In this document: piece after piece, positions 35,379 through 48,560 of the stretch
Position numbering within the stretch: the first letter of the stretch is position 1
Layout of the letters: each line of letters begins with the position of its first letter
From: Stenogyne calaminthoides
Taxonomy: Eukaryota; Streptophyta; Magnoliopsida; Lamiales; Lamiaceae
Direction of reading: 5' to 3'
Assembly (NCBI GenBank): GCA_037126765.1
Contig: JBBCBC010000007.1
Location: 24,871,667 to 24,935,666 of the forward strand
DNA length: 64,000 bases
Notes under the pieces: model-generated
Database searches by the model: none
Told to the model about the DNA's origin: nothing
The model's input: only the letters and a program-made list of their open reading frames with translations
Position numbers and translations under genes: made by a program

Positions 35379-38300
35379 TCAGTCTTCTTCCACTTCATCC
35401 TCTGGCACTTCCAGGTTGAACATTCCTTAGTATCTCTTTTTCAGTTCATCTCTTGCCTTGATGATTTCAGGGTTGTTTCCTGTTAGGCCTAGCTAGATGG
35501 CATACTGGGCTATTTCCTGAGAAATGGCTGCCTCATTTACATAGCCATTCTCAAACCTAGGAGCTGGGTACATGTATGGACCAGGAGCTACTATCTGAGT
35601 GTTTCCTTCATCTGCCAAATTGATCCAACTTTGCATGTACTTAGGATAGAATGTCAGTAAGTACTCAATAAAGGCTTCATTCTTATCCGAGCTGCTCCCC
35701 CTCCATTCTCTAAGAATCTCATAATAGAACCAGAAGGTTCTCTTGATCTCTTCCCATGCATCATTGAACTGTATAGGCATCCACTTGTCAATGTGCGGCT
35801 ACTTCTGAGTCTTTTCTGTACCTCTCCTTTTGCTTAGAAACTTTTTGAATCCAAATCTTCTTTTCTGTTCTTCTTCTTTCTTCTTTCTGATCAGAGGAGC
35901 ACCAGATACTGAAGCAGCAGTTCTTTTCTCCTTTTCAATCTGCAGGGCCTTCAGAGTCTTCTTGGTATCAAAAGTCTCTGGTTGAGCTTCAGTTTCCTTT
36001 TCTAGTCCTTCATCTGATTCTTCAAAATCCATAATCAGCTTCCTCTGAGTAGGTTTAACTACCTTTGCTCTTTTCTTCTTTTCAGTTTCAACAGAGGCAA
36101 CTTCTTTTCTCTTTTCTGGTCTGGCTTGTTCTTCTTCTGCCTTGCTTGTTCCAACCATCCTTCTATCACTCAATTTATCAGAAAATACTTCTTGAACGGT
36201 TTGCTCAGATGTTTGAGTGAAGATAGGTTTCTCAGCTTCTTTGAACTTTAGTTTCTCAGTGGCTTCAATTTCTCTTAAGGCATCAACAATTTTCTTTCCT
36301 TCAGCTTCTTTTTTAGCCTTTCTCTCCAAGGTTTGTGCCAACAACTCACTTAATTTGCCACCAGGCCTTTCCCCCTTTTTAGCACCATACCTTGGGAGTA
36401 GTTGAGTCAGTGCAGTATCCATATAGTATTGCTCCTTACTCATACTGCGCACTTCTCCTGCCAACTGATTATGCTCATCTTCTAGCCTTATCATGTAATT
36501 CTTGGCCATTGAGAACTCATCCGAAAGAGGAGCAAACTGTTTTGAGAAGACATCATGCATCATCTCTGTCATCTTGGTCATTAGCAGAGAGCCCATTTCC
36601 TCAACAGCTGTTTTGATCATCAGATCATTCTTCTCAATCAGCTTGGCTTCAAGATAGGTAGTTCTTTCTTGATACATCTGCTTCATGTTGGCATTAAGCT
36701 CTGTATGTACTCCCTCAATCTTTCCATCTAATGTAGCTAATTTACTTGATAGAGTTGTTTGAAGCGTATCAGATGATGAACTCAGGTTCTCCATTTTCTG
36801 ATTTTGAGTAGCCAGAACTAACTCCATTTGAGTCATCTTGTCTGTGAGAATTGTTTGCAGCATGCTTGATGAAGAGCTTAGATTCTCAAGCTTTTGAGAT
36901 TGATCTGCCAGTATCTCTTCCATCCTTAGCTCTATCTTCTTTAACTCATCCAGGATTGGTGTGAAATCAACCACTGGAGTTTGTACAACATTTTCCAACT
37001 GAGCTGGGTGCTCCAACTGAGCCTCAGTCTGCATATCATAAACATCAGATTTAAAGCTAAGTACTTCAGTAACTTCAGCATAATGTATAACAGTGCTAAA
37101 AGGTACCTGAAGAATGCTAACTTCAGTTTCAGGTTGTCTGATATCAGTTGATTCAGTATCAGTATTTGTCCCCATCTGACTCTCAGTTTCCTTCTCTTTC
37201 TCAGTATCTATCTGAGGTTCCTTCTCCTTTTCAGATTTCTTTTATGCATCATCTCCCTTATCCTTATCTTTATTTTGATCATGAGAGCTGGAAGCATCAA
37301 CTCCTTCAGTAGCTTTCTTTTCAGCTAACTTTTTTTTTCACTAATTCATCAAAATCAGCAGCTTTCATTCTCAGCTTGATTTTTTTGAAACCTGAGAATT
37401 TGGTCAGGGCAGCTGTCTCTGCATTCCACCACTCTTCTCCTCCGTATGAAGCAATGTTCAGCATCTCCGGGAGTGTTTGATTCAGAATATACACTGTGGT
37501 TCTGAGCCTGAAGAACATATCCTGAAGGTCAGGATAGGCATTCAGCTCTGGGTATCTGTCTAAGATGAACCGTTCCCCCTTGCTTCGCCATTCAGTCTCT
37601 TCGGCTTCTCCCTTCCTCAATCTTGGGCTTACAGAAGCAGTAGATTCAGAGTGTATGAGTTCTAGAGCTGATGGATCTAGAAATGGTTCATTCAGAAGCG
37701 CATCAATTTAACAATTCTGAGGTTGGACCGATCTGGAGTCGAACAGGTCTTTCTTTCGATGAGGATCGAGGTCCCTTGAAGATTTCTGAAGATTTTATTT
37801 GAGCTCGAGAGGGTTTGAGTACCTCGGAAAAAACTTGTACCTCGGTTTCTTGCTCCTACACATTTGTCACTACCGAGCAAGAGCACAAGTGGAGATTTCA
37901 ACCCTTCGGGCCTTGAGTTGAGTTTCTTGATTTTCACTTGGCCTCCTTCTCAGAATAGATTGAAGCCTTCTGCGCTTTTTCTTCTTGATTTCTCTCCTTT
38001 CTCTCTTTTAATTTGCATCGGGGCTTTCCCCCTAGCTTGTCAGCTTCTTCTTCGCCAGTTTCTTCTTGTGGGTCTCCTCCACGAGACTCGAGTTTTCTCT
38101 TTCTTTCCTCTCAAAGTCTTCTTTGTTGGTTTGAACATGATTTTTGACTTTGGAAAGGAAGTGGAATCGGCAAAGATGTCCTCCTCTTCTCTGCACATTT
38201 CCAAGATAAATGCAATCTTGGTTGCATGTAGAATCTTTCCTTTGATAACTACAGAGCCATTCACCTTCTGAATTTGTTTGGCTTGATCACTCACCACCTT

Positions 38301-38897
38301 GATCAAATAGTGCAACCAATTGAATGCCGTGGAAGGTGAATCTTAAATCGCCGCCATTAGCCTTAACTTAGGCGTGCTTATCTGTTCGAAACTACCAGAT
38401 CTACTCATGATGCATTTGCTTACAATATCCAACAATACTCGATATTTAGTCTTCAAATGCCTCTTATTCAGAGTAGCTTCAAACTTTACTGGATGCTCAG
38501 TAATTTTATCCAAATATTCTTGTTCCCTACCCATCATGTATACCGTAGGGTCTTCACCTCTATCACTGAACTCATATATGGCATTTAGATTCTTAGGAAT
38601 AATATATAATTCCCTAACAAAATCCACATATTTCGAACCATGCTCCCAATGCGAGACTGTAATCTTAGATTCTATGTAATTCTCATCATCTAACTGCATA
38701 TTAGAGATAAACTTAATTACCTCTTTCGCATATTCGGCCTCTGGTTGATTCGTGACCAGGCATGTAAGCTTTGCCAAATGAATCATATGCAACGCCTCCT
38801 CCTCGTGAGTTGCATTGGATGAGCTTTCTATAGAAACGACATTTTCATACCAAGGTTTATTGGAAATGGCGAGTTTGTCGTATACAGAAAGTGTCAT
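35379..38897 (-). pseudogene. Third ORF of the inner family III element
   Basis: The third ORF is about 1170 codons long. I take the ATG at 38895-38897 because the following residues line up with the ATG of the other copies; an ATG at 38945 is also in frame. Parts: an N-terminal region to about 38040; a damaged linker (37690-38040) full of CG-for-CWG changes; the family block with RYPELNAYPDLQDMFFR (about 37500-37560); a long open stretch (37175-35799) with strong coiled-coil character and LSDRR and FTQTSE motifs; and a C-terminal part with EAFIEYLLTFYP. TGA or TAG stops near 35800, 35785 and 35430 interrupt the end. There is no signal peptide or membrane segment. The function is unknown. Confidence 0.75.
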
Positions 38898-39513
38898 TTT
38901 TGGAGAATTTCTGGTGAAGGGTTTTGAGATAGGTGAAAATTTCAAGCAATCGAGGGTTTCAAGCGAGTGTTTGTGAAGATGAAGGCTTTTTGGAATAGGG
39001 CTTTGAAAGAAATTTTTCCAATGGATATGGGATTTTGATTTATGGAAAATAAATAGATGAAGAAATCGACGGTTGAGATTAAAAACTGACTAAAACGGGT
39101 ATATGAAAGGACGATTTTGCAAATACTAAGCCGCCAATTTATCCCTATTGGTGATTAATGAACAATGCATTTAATTACTGTTCCTGCAGACCATTGACTT
39201 TCCTCGTAGATTTCAAAGGTCCCGCCTAATTATTTCTTCAGGTGTTTTGTCATTTATTGCCAATGATTGCTGAGATTCAGTTAGACAATAAATGTGTTGC
39301 ATGAGTCAATACTTCTTTAGACTAATTTTCTCCATCAGTCTTACTGAGTTTTGACCTAGATAAAATGTCAGTATAATACTGAGTACGGATCTTCAGGATA
39401 ACTGGGTTTTCCAAGACTAAGTGTTCAGTACTCTCAATTTTATCCTGAGTTTTTCAGTAAAAACCTGAGAAAACTTCATGCATTTGAAAACCTTCAATTT
39501 TTCAGATTTGCTT
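38898..39513 (-). promoter_or_regulatory. Region between pol and third ORF in the inner element, possible promoter
   Basis: About 600 bp separate the pol stop from the third-ORF ATG. On the minus strand a CTATTTATTT stretch (about 39040-39055) sits where the other copies have CATATATAA, so the TATA element is weaker here. Nothing else is recognised. Confidence 0.3.
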
Positions 39514-42500
39514 TATTCACCTGGATCCAACATACCTAATTCAACTGATAGATCCTAAAATCTTGATTCAGCCAAAGGTTTAGTCAAGATATCAGCTCTC
39601 TGTTTATCAGTGTGAATTTTCTCCATTCTGATGTCTTTCTTCTCAACATGATCTCTGATGAAGTGATGCACGATATCAACATGCTTACATCCGTGTGCAA
39701 TCTGAAATTTGGTGTAATAGCAATTGCACTATTATTATCACAAAATATAGGTACTTCATTGGCTATAATCTTATAATCCCTCAATTGTTGTCTAAGCCAA
39801 AGAATGCATGCTGCAACTTCCCTGCAACCCATGTATTCAACTTGATTAATCTTGGTTGCTCTTGAGGTTTGTTTCTTTGAAAACCATGATATTAGTTTAC
39901 TTCCAAGAAATTGACAAGTTCCTGTGGTAGACTTCCTGTCAATTCTATATCCTCCATAATCGACATCCCGAATAACCCGCTTAATTCAAGGTTATCATCA
40001 CCGATACCATAATCCTCTATTCACGATTGCCTTTAAGATATTTGAGAATCTTTTTGGCGGCCTCCATGTGACTAGCCTTTTAGATTAGCTTGGTATCTTG
40101 CACATATCCCAACAACAAATGTTATATCAGGCCTACTTGTTGTGAGATATAGCACTGATCCAATGATCCCTCTATAATCAATGCGATTTACTGATTTACC
40201 TTCAGGATCAGGATCAGGATCAGGATCCATCTTGTAGTTAGTAATCATAGGAATTCTAAGCAGATTGCAATTACATACACCATACTTTGCAATCGGATCT
40301 ACGTGTATTTTGCTTGATTGATGAAAATTCCTTCCTTAGTTTGCTTCACCTGAAGTCCAAGAAAGATATTCATCTCCCCCATCATTGACATCTCAAACTT
40401 TCCTTTCATCAGGGCAGAAAACTTTTCACACAGCTGATGATTTGGATATCCAAATATGATGTCATCTACATATATATGAACAAGTAAGATGTCTTTCCCA
40501 TCTTCTATCCTGAATAGAGTCCTATCAACAGTTCCTTTGATAAAACCATGGTCAGTAAGAAACTGAGAAAGGGTATCATACCATGCTCGGGGTGCTTGCT
40601 TAAGACCATACAAGGCTTTCGAGCACAGAAACTTGGTCATTCTGTGCGAAACCGGAGGTTGTTCCACATAAACCTCTTCCTTAAGCACACCATTCGAAAA
40701 TGCACTTTTCACATCCATCTAATAGATCGTGAATTTCATGTGGGCAAAGATATGCAACAAAAAATCGATGGCTTCTAGTCTTGCAACAGGTGCAAAGGTT
40801 TCATCATAATCCAAGCCTTCTTCTTGGGAATAACCTTGTGCAACTAGCCTTGCCTTGTTTCTCACAATGTTGTTGTTTTCATCTCTCTTATTCTTGAACA
40901 CTCACTTAGTTCCAATCACATTGTGCCTCTTAGGTCTATCCACTAACTCCCAAACTTCATTCTTTGAGAACTGATTCATCTCTTCTTGCATAGCAGTAAT
41001 CCAAAATGAATCTTGTAGAGCTTCTTCAATCTCAGTAGGTTCTTTTTCAGATAGGAAGCAGCAGAACAAAGCACTTTCTCCATGGAAACTTCTTGTTTTG
41101 ACACCATCTGATAGATCACCCACAATCTGACTTGTAGGATGACTATCCAACCATTTTCTCCTGGATGTTCCCCCTTCAGTAGTATCCTCAACATCAGAAA
41201 TGTTAGGTTCAGGTAGTTCATTAAATTCAGGGAACAACATAAAAAGAGAAAGAGAATCATCTTCCTCAGGGGAAATTCCATTCAGAACATTATCAGAGAC
41301 ATTTGTTCCCCATTGGTTGATAGATTCAGAGTTTGCCTCAGCTGTGACCACATCTTCATCGGCATTACTTACCCGAGTCCGAATCGGTGTATGTTTAGAT
41401 TGGTCGACTTCAAGCAGGTTGGCTTTCCTTCATGGAGAATTTCCATCCCGAGTCTCACCATCCCGAGTTTTTCCATCCTCGAACTTCTTTGTCTCGAGTC
41501 CGATTCACTCCATTCATAGAAAGTGTCCGACTTCTTCTTTTTCGTTCGAGGATGTTTTATCATTCTTTTTTCAAAGCTAAGTCCGGTGATTCTCTTGATC
41601 GGTTCTCTGAAGTCATGTTCTTGTTTCTTCCGAACACAAGTAGATTCATCAAAAACAACATGAGGTGTTTCTTCCACAATAAGAGTCCTACGATTTGTAA
41701 ACTCAAGGCTTTTATGACTTCAGAATATCCTAAGAGTATCCCTTCATCGCCTTTGCTATCAAAAGTTTTCAACTGATCTTTACCATTATTGTGTATGAAA
41801 CACTTGAAACCAAACACACGAAAGAAAGAAACAAGAGGCTTCCTTTCATTCCATAGCTCATATGGAGTTTTTCCTTGGTTCTTGGTCAGCATGGATCTGT
41901 TATGAGAGTAGCACGCAGTGTTGATAACTTCTGCCCAAAATCACTTAGGAATATTAGCTTCAGCAATCATTGTCCTTGCAGCTTCTTTCAGAGTCCTATT
42001 TCTTCTTTCAGCAACACCATTCTATTGTGGGGTCCTTGCAGCTGATGTTTCATGAGCTATTCCATTTGTTTGCACAATAATCGATATGATCGATTGATAA
42101 ACTCGATTCCTTTATCGATCGATTTTGACCACACTCGATTCTTTTCAAGATCTTGAGCCTTTTTCAATAGTTCGTAGTTTTTTTGTGCGAGTCTCTTTCT
42201 TACTGAGTGTGCATTTTCTGCCATTAGTGCTCACAGGTGTTAATAGACCAAAGAGATCCATATGTAACAGTTGTAGTATTCTATCAGTAGAAACATCTAC
42301 TTTGCTTTTGAAAGATGCTCTGATTTGTTTTCCTTTCTGGCAAGCATCACATACATGATCTTTATTGAACACTTCATTGGGTAACCCCTTACAAAGTGCT
42401 AATCTTGCAAGTTTGTTCAGGGGTTTTGAAGTTTAAGTGATTCATTCTTTTGTGCCACAACCAACTGGTATCAGTGGAACTTTTTGCAACCAAACATGTA

Positions 42501-42941
42501 TCTTTAGGAGTTGAACTCCAATCAGCAAGATACACACTTCCTTTTCTAGTACCAATCAGTAAAATTTTCTGTGAAGTATTGTCTTTTACATAACATAAGT
42601 TCTTTGAGAACTCAACACTGAATCCTTTGTCACAAAATTGACTGATAGAAAGCAAGTTATGCTTTAGACCAGACACATATGAAACACCATGGATATGAAC
42701 AGAGTCAACTTCAAGAGTTTCATATCCTTCAGTTTGTCCTTTGGAATTGTCTCCAAATGTGATCTGAGGGCCTTTTTGCTCAACATAGTCAGTGATTAGT
42801 TGCTTATATCCTATCATATGTCTTGAACATCCACCGTCCGAGATACCATACAAACAGAGCCCAATTCATTTCCACTCATCGGTCTTTATGTTGTTTTCAT
42901 TCACTTTCGGTGCCCTTTTCCTTCTCCTGAAAAACAGATCA
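39514..42941 (-). pseudogene. pol of the inner element (protease, integrase, RT, RNase H), broken
   Basis: It lies downstream of a TGA (42939-42941) that follows the KWVPK motif. Order: protease with GGCSRHM (about 42820, where the host has SGCSRHM); pre-integrase WLWHKRMNHLNF; the integrase VCDACQKGKQIRASFKS box and LHMDLFG; the integrase C-terminal TPYELWNERKP (about 41850); RT with ARLVAQGYSQEEG, a frame break, and an intact YVDDIIFG (about 40450); and RNase H remnants to HTDKQRADILTKPL (about 39590). Stops include TAG at 39555-39557, where the host has CAG. Patches at 39960-40030, 41370-41580 and 42060-42240 carry the CG-for-CWG changes. The gene cannot be expressed as one protein. Confidence 0.88.
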
Positions 42942-43241
42942 GTTCTTAGGTACCCATTTGGTGTAGGGTCCTACCAAGTTAGTTGTACCTTTTGGAATCC
43001 AAATCTGCCTAACAACTCTAATTACTTTAGAGTGGCTGATTTGTCTCCCATAAACATCTACATACACATTCACCACCCTAGGAGCCTTGGCAGTATCCTG
43101 TGCATGAGTGCCAGCCTTAGCATGAACATGTGCCTTAGAGTTCTTCTTGGGTTCAGGCCTTTTGTTCAAGTGCCTTAGATTTGGTGCAGCTGGTCTCTGT
43201 CTCTGCTGACTTGGGTTCAGGATACCTTTACCCTTAGACAA
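42939..43241 (-). pseudogene. gag-protease linker ending in a conserved TGA, inner element
   Basis: A 100-residue open piece, basic at first, then ending in GRQISHSK and QIWIPKGTTNLVGPYTKWVPK. This matches the host element just left of the N gap (57944-58070). In both copies the next in-frame codon pair is Asn/Thr then TGA, followed by TCT(G/A)TTTTTCAG. The shared stop suggests a feature of the family rather than random decay. Confidence 0.7.
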
Positions 43242-43668
43242 GTGGGGTTTAGGTTGCTGTCTTTGAAATTGGGGTCTTTCGATGTCGAGGACTTGGTCTT
43301 TTCAGTTGAGAATATCTCTGTTGAGTGTTTCTCTTCTGAAAATTCCTCTGATGGTTCAGTGCAGATCTCTTTAGGTTGGTATTCTTAGCCTGAGGCTTTG
43401 AAGTACTGGCCTGAAAATTTCCTACTGAGTTTTCAGGTTTTCTAGCCTTTTCCTGAGGTTTGGACTTTCTTCCCTGAACCTTGATTTTTTAAAAACCATA
43501 TCTTTACCCTTGTCTAAAACTACGGCGGTTATTCAAGAAGAAGATTAGATGCCACCGGGTTTAACAAAAACAGATCTTGGTCTTACTACTAGAAAAGATT
43601 CAAGACCTTGTGAGGTTCCCCGGAATGTATCCCAATCCAGCTTTTATAGTTGCAGGTCTTTGATAACT

Positions 43669-45336
43669 CTAGATTTCATCTATCACTTTAGATGCAGAAT
43701 TCAATAGAGCTAACTTTCTCTGCGCACTATCCTCACATTTCTTTAGAGTTTCATGCTTCTCAAAGAGGTCATTGAACTCAGTTCTGATAAGCTGAATCTC
43801 TTTAGTGGATTTCTCTAATTTTCCATTCAGGATCTCTATCACCTTCTCTTTTTCTGAGAGTTGTACTTTCAGAACATCCAGTTCATCAGTAGTTCCCATC
43901 AATTGAGAAGTGATCTCAACATTTTTAGAGTCTTTCCACTTCAGATTCTCAGCGGTCAGTTCCTTGTTCTGCTCTTGATTTTCAGTGAGTAGTTCTTGTA
44001 ACACAGAATAGTCTTTCATAAGATTCTCAAATGAATCCATCAGGTCAAAGTTACTGTTTACAGTTGAACTTGAAAACTCATGTGCTTGTGTAGGAGCAAC
44101 AACAGAGATAGAAGAATTTACCTCCTCCACAGCCATAAGACAGACATCATCACTGTCACTGTCTGAGAAAATTTCATCTGAGGAACTGGAACCTTCTTCA
44201 GAATGTTCTTCCTCTTCTGCAATCATAGCTTTCTTGCTGGAGATCTTTCTGTCTCTCTTGGCTTGTCTCTCCTTTCTTTCTTTAGCACTCAGCTCAGGAC
44301 AGTCATATTGAAAGTGACCTTTCTTCTGACAGTTGTAGCATCTGTTGGTATCATCATCCTGATCACTTTCCTCCTTGGTCTTGGAGTCCTTCTTCTTGGA
44401 TGAGGATCCTTCAGCTTTCTGGTCCTTCATTTTCTCAGTGTATCTGTCCTCAGCTTCTGAGTCTCTCTTGTACCTGTGATTCCTGTAATATTTCTTATAT
44501 TTCCCATATCTGCTATTGTGTCTTTCAAACCTCCTTGCCGTCAGTACTAGCTTATCCTCCCGCTCATCCTAATTTTTGGCAAGTGAGTTCTCAGACTCTC
44601 TAGACTTACATGATTTCTCTTTGGCTTTGAAAACCACATTCTTGCTAGATGAAGAATCATCTTTGCTGTCAGATTTCTTAGTTTTCTTGTCAATCACAAA
44701 CTCATAAGCTTTCAGTTCAGAGAAAACTTGTTGATATGGCATGGAATCAATATTTTTGGTGTTTTCAATCACCACAGCATGTATATCCCATTTCTTAGAT
44801 AATCCTCTAAGAATTTTCAGTGCCACTTCTCTCTGTGGGTATCTTTTCCCAAGAGCACTCAGATCATTCATGATGCAAGTGAATCTGACCTCAAGTTTGT
44901 CAATGGATTCACTATCTTCCCTTTCAAAGCTATCAAACTTTCCAATAGCAACAGAAAGTTTGTTTTCCTTAATATGATTTGTGCCTTGACACATAACATC
45001 AATTGTGTCCCATATTTCTTTTGCAGTTTCACAGTGAGAAATCATCCCCATAACACCATCATCAATAGTGTTATACAAAGTATCTTTGGCAATGTAGTCC
45101 ATATTGACTAACTTTCTCTCATCAGGAGTAAGTTGATCATCAGGCTTTGGAAATTCATCTCTGGGATCATTCCTCTCAGTATCAGTGATTATGGGATTCA
45201 CAACAGTAAATTTGAATGGTCCTTCAGAAACCACTCTCCACATTCTTTCATGTTTTGAATATAGATGAGCCTGCATTCTCAATCTCCATAGGTCATAGCT
45301 CTCAACAGAGAACATAGTAAGATTCTTAGAAGGCAT
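43669..45336 (-). pseudogene. gag of the inner family III element
   Basis: It begins about 120 bp after the PBS, with the ATG at 45334-45336. The N-terminal 250 residues are a UBN2-type gag domain (AKEIWDTIDVMCQGT is typical). A TAG at 44569-44571 splits it, and the same frame continues from 44430 with a CCHC zinc knuckle CYNCQKKGHFQYDCPE (about 44290-44340). A Glu/Ser-rich acidic stretch and a long coiled-coil-like tail ending near 43669 follow. After that the frame is disturbed up to 43241, where a piece ending LVGPYTKWVPKN precedes the TGA at 42939. Gag would form the particle and bind RNA through the knuckle. Confidence 0.88.
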
Positions 45337-45437
45337 GATGACTGAGCCTTGTAAGATATCAGCAAAAGGATCTATTCAGTAGACCACCAAAGTCGTTCAG
45401 CAAAATATGCTATGGCTACCAAAGCAAGTGGTCAAAA

Positions 45438-45460
45438 TGAACCACTGCACTGATACCACT
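45438..45460 (-). other. Primer binding site of the inner element
   Basis: Directly beside the LTR end. On the minus strand it reads AGTGGTATCAGTGCAGTGG, which fits the Met-tRNA-type primer site with one change. Confidence 0.85.
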
Positions 45461-46966
45461 TGTTGGTCCCGGTGATAACGAGTCTCACACGTGTATGGGG
45501 GGGAGAATACACGTGTTCAGTGATTTTTAAAACATTTCTTTCACTGAGGTCAGATGGGTCAGGTTATCCTGATGATTTTACCCTGAGAAGCACGGATTAC
45601 CCTGAGTCAAAGTCTACTAAGACAATGATCCTGAGCTGCTTTCAGAAGCTTCAAATTAGCACAACTGAGCCTGAGTTTATCAGTGATCCTGAGGCGCTTG
45701 GATCAGATAATTATCTTACTGAACCCTCAGTAGAGTTAGCTCAGTTTGGTAACTATCTGTTCTAGCTACTCAAGTGTGCGGAATGGTTGGCCCTAAGTTT
45801 ATACTCATTTTAACTTTGCCGAAAATCTTCCCTTCAGTAAAACTGTGATTAAGGCTGTGATCAATTTGATGCAAGTTCAGTGGAGTGGTTCCAACTGAAT
45901 ATCAGTGAACTATGCTTTCAGTGAAAATCATGCAACAGATAATAATGCAGTACAGAAAGCAAAACAACACAGCAATTATAATGGTTCAGAGACTCAAGCT
46001 CCTACGTCCACTCTCTCTGATCTTCAGAGAAATTCCTTAACCACTTCCTAAAGCTTACCAAGGTCACTCTTTGAAAACTATCCGTTGGAAGAGATAACTT
46101 TATGAGTTTCCTCTTCTGGTGTTTGATGAACGGCTATATTTAAGGTTTGAACACTCCCTTGCATGTTTTAGGAAATATGCAGTCATGTCGCCAATCACCA
46201 ATTTTTGCAGTCTAAAAGTTAGTACTACTGACATGATTCAGGGTCCTGTCGCTTTCAGTGTCAGTAAAGTACAGTGTTGTCTTCCTCTGATTGGTTCTTG
46301 TCTTCAGTGAATGTAGACAAACAAAATGACTCTTTTTGGTCAATCTCTCTGAATGAGACAACCTTAAACAACACTTAGACTTAGTTCCTTTTGTCTGCAT
46401 GTGAATGTTTTGGGCAATATCTACTTTTCTGAATATTTGAGTTTATCTTAGTTTTTGTAGTCTTCAGATAGATTATATTCAGTACCTCTGAACATTCAAA
46501 GTTATCTTTGAGTATTCAATATCTTCTTGAGTCTTCGAACTACTAGGTCTTGATATCTTCTTGAGTCTTGATGTCTTGATGACATCTTGAGTCTTCAATG
46601 TCTTGATGACATCTTGAGTCTTCATGTCTTGATGACATCTTGAGTCTTGATGTCTTGAAAGAACTTACGAGTCTTCATTGTCTTGACAGAACTTCATCGA
46701 CTCTTCGGTGTGTTCAACAACTTCTTGAGTCTTCACTTGTCTTGATGACATCTTGAAGTCTTCATGTGTCTTTAGTTACTTCACGAGTCTTGATGTCTTC
46801 AAAATCTAACTTTGATATATCTGCTTGACTATACATAGTGCGAGATAACTTCTGAACAATCTATCTTTGAAACCCCGACTCAATCTATCAAGATTATCCT
46901 GAACATGTCATACTCAGGGTTTTTGGGATCTAATCAAAACTTCTTTATTAAATTCATCTCCCAACA
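45461..46966 (-). mobile_element. 5' LTR of the inner element (1506 bp)
   Basis: It is bounded by TGTTGGGAGATG on the minus strand (46966) and ACCGGGACCAACA (45461). ACACGTGT boxes at 45487-45494 and 45509-45516 flank a G run on the plus strand. CCAACGG is kept (reverse, 46082-46089). A block of roughly 490 bp present in the host LTR (27240-27735), including the TATA box, is missing at about 46057. A longer 28-bp-type tandem array at 46500-46800 partly offsets the loss. Confidence 0.9.
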
Positions 46967-46971
46967 CCCTC

Positions 46972-47965
46972 TTTACCCTCAGTAAATCAAGTGATTTCTT
47001 CCTTCTTACTTCCTCTCGGCGCCTCGGGGAAGTTTTCTTGATCTTTATCTGACCGGTTTTCGGACAACAAAGAATGACCAAATCATCTTGATCAGAACTA
47101 GAATCGTCCTGATCCTCAGGTTCCTCCTGAGCCATCGAGCCCTGGCTGCCTCTAAAGGAACATCTTTCCATTTTTGTTATATTGGCTTGCGGAACATGAT
47201 CCTATTCCGAGAAAATTCCTCTCCAGTTAACAAAAACATGTTATCTCTGGGCAAGGTTTCGATTAGAAAACTAATCTTTGTCCCAAATAATACCTTCCCA
47301 TTTTTGGTAAACGCTCCTTTGGCATACTTAAACTTCTGATTTTGGTGAAGAATGCAATCTACCAAGAATTTCAACCAGTTAAAATCAACAGAAGGAGAGT
47401 CTTTTATTGCCGCCATGAGCCTCAATTTGTTCTGGCTCACTTGTTCCAAACTTCCAGAGGTGCTCATCAAGCACTTGGCCACAATGTCAATTAAGACCCT
47501 GTAATTTGGTTTCAAACACCGTTTATGCAGAGCCCTTTTCAACTCCACCTTCGATTCTGCAAAACGGTCCAAAATTTCTTGTTCTCTTCCAGACATATAC
47601 AATGTTGGATCTCCTCATTTATCGTTTAATTCAAACTCAGAATTAATATCTTCTAAAGAGAGTATCACCTGCTTGGTGCAAACCACCTCCGCTTTTGATT
47701 TTGCATAACTTCCAAAAGTTAGTTTCGAAACCAAACCACCACGTCCTCCTTCACCAAGGTTAACAACAAATTGTAAAACCTCCTGGGATAGTTTGGAATC
47801 CGGCATATTGCTCACTAGCCGTGACAATCGAGCCACTCACAACATGTTTAACGCCTCTTCTTCAACCTGGGTTGCTTTGTTGTCGATCATGGCTACTACA
47901 TGTTCAAAGTACGTCTTCTCTATTTCTGCAAGAGCTTTGATCATCGAGTAGTTCGGGAACTCCAT
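46972..47965 (-). pseudogene. Third ORF of the host element, N-terminal part
   Basis: The ATG at 47963-47965 opens a frame starting MEFPNYSMIK, shared with the copy at 12292. A TGA in the segment MLxVARL near 47840, and a break near 47605, interrupt it. The conserved parts are LRLMAAIKDSPSVDF and KFLVDCILHQNQK. The reading frame is cut at 46972 by the nested element and continues at 32786. The fold is unknown. The alternation of hydrophobic and basic helices recalls uncharacterised plant transposon third ORFs, but I cannot name a domain from sequence alone. Confidence 0.75.
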
Positions 47966-48560
47966 TTCGAGAGAAATTTTGGGGTAGTGAGAAATGAGGG
48001 TTTTTTATGATAAGGGTTTTTTTTTGGATTTTAAATCGTTTGAGTGTAAAATGATGAAAGAATGTAAACAATTGGTTTATATATGATTTTGAAAATCATA
48101 TACCAAGGGCTGTGATTAAATCACGAAAAAAATATAATGAATGGTTGAGATTTAACCGGATTTTGAGGAAAAACTTAAGAGTATGGCTATTTTTGGCTAA
48201 TTTTCTGGACAATAGGCAAGTAGCAGTTTATAGGTTGACATATGGCTGTTTCTTGAAAATCGAGGCGACTGTTCGTCTTTTTCAGTAAATGGTACTTCAA
48301 ACATTCCCGCTTTAAAAGTTCAGGTCTTTTGTCATTTATTTCAAATGATTACTGAGTAATCCTTTGTGTAATAAATGCTACAGAATTTAATGCATGTATC
48401 AATATAACTTCAGGATTATTTGAATACATAAACCTTACTGAATATTGATCCTGACAAAATTTCGTCCTGAGTCTCAGTTTCCATCCTGAGAAAATTTTGT
48501 CCTGAGTTATTCCCCTTGAATAACTACATGCTCTTGAAGGACTTCTCCCTTTAGTGAAAT
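47966..48560 (-). promoter_or_regulatory. Region between pol and third ORF in the host element, putative promoter
   Basis: On the minus strand CATATATAAACC (48074-48085) lies about 110 bp before the ATG. The stretch from there to the ATG shares blocks with 12160-12290. The sequence is otherwise non-coding. Confidence 0.45.

Larger units (their letters stand above)
32787..46966 (-). mobile_element. Complete family III (Sirevirus-like) element nested in the host third ORF (TSD CCCTC)
   Basis: It is flanked by an exact CCCTC duplication (32782-32786 and 46967-46971) inside the same ORF of the host element. Order on the minus strand: 5' LTR, PBS, gag, pol, third ORF, PPT, 3' LTR. The two LTRs differ greatly in length (1506 against 2342 bp). 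The 5' copy lost a block holding its TATA box, and the 3' copy contains an inverted, strand-mixed segment. The element is complete in layout but dead in coding capacity. Confidence 0.92.
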
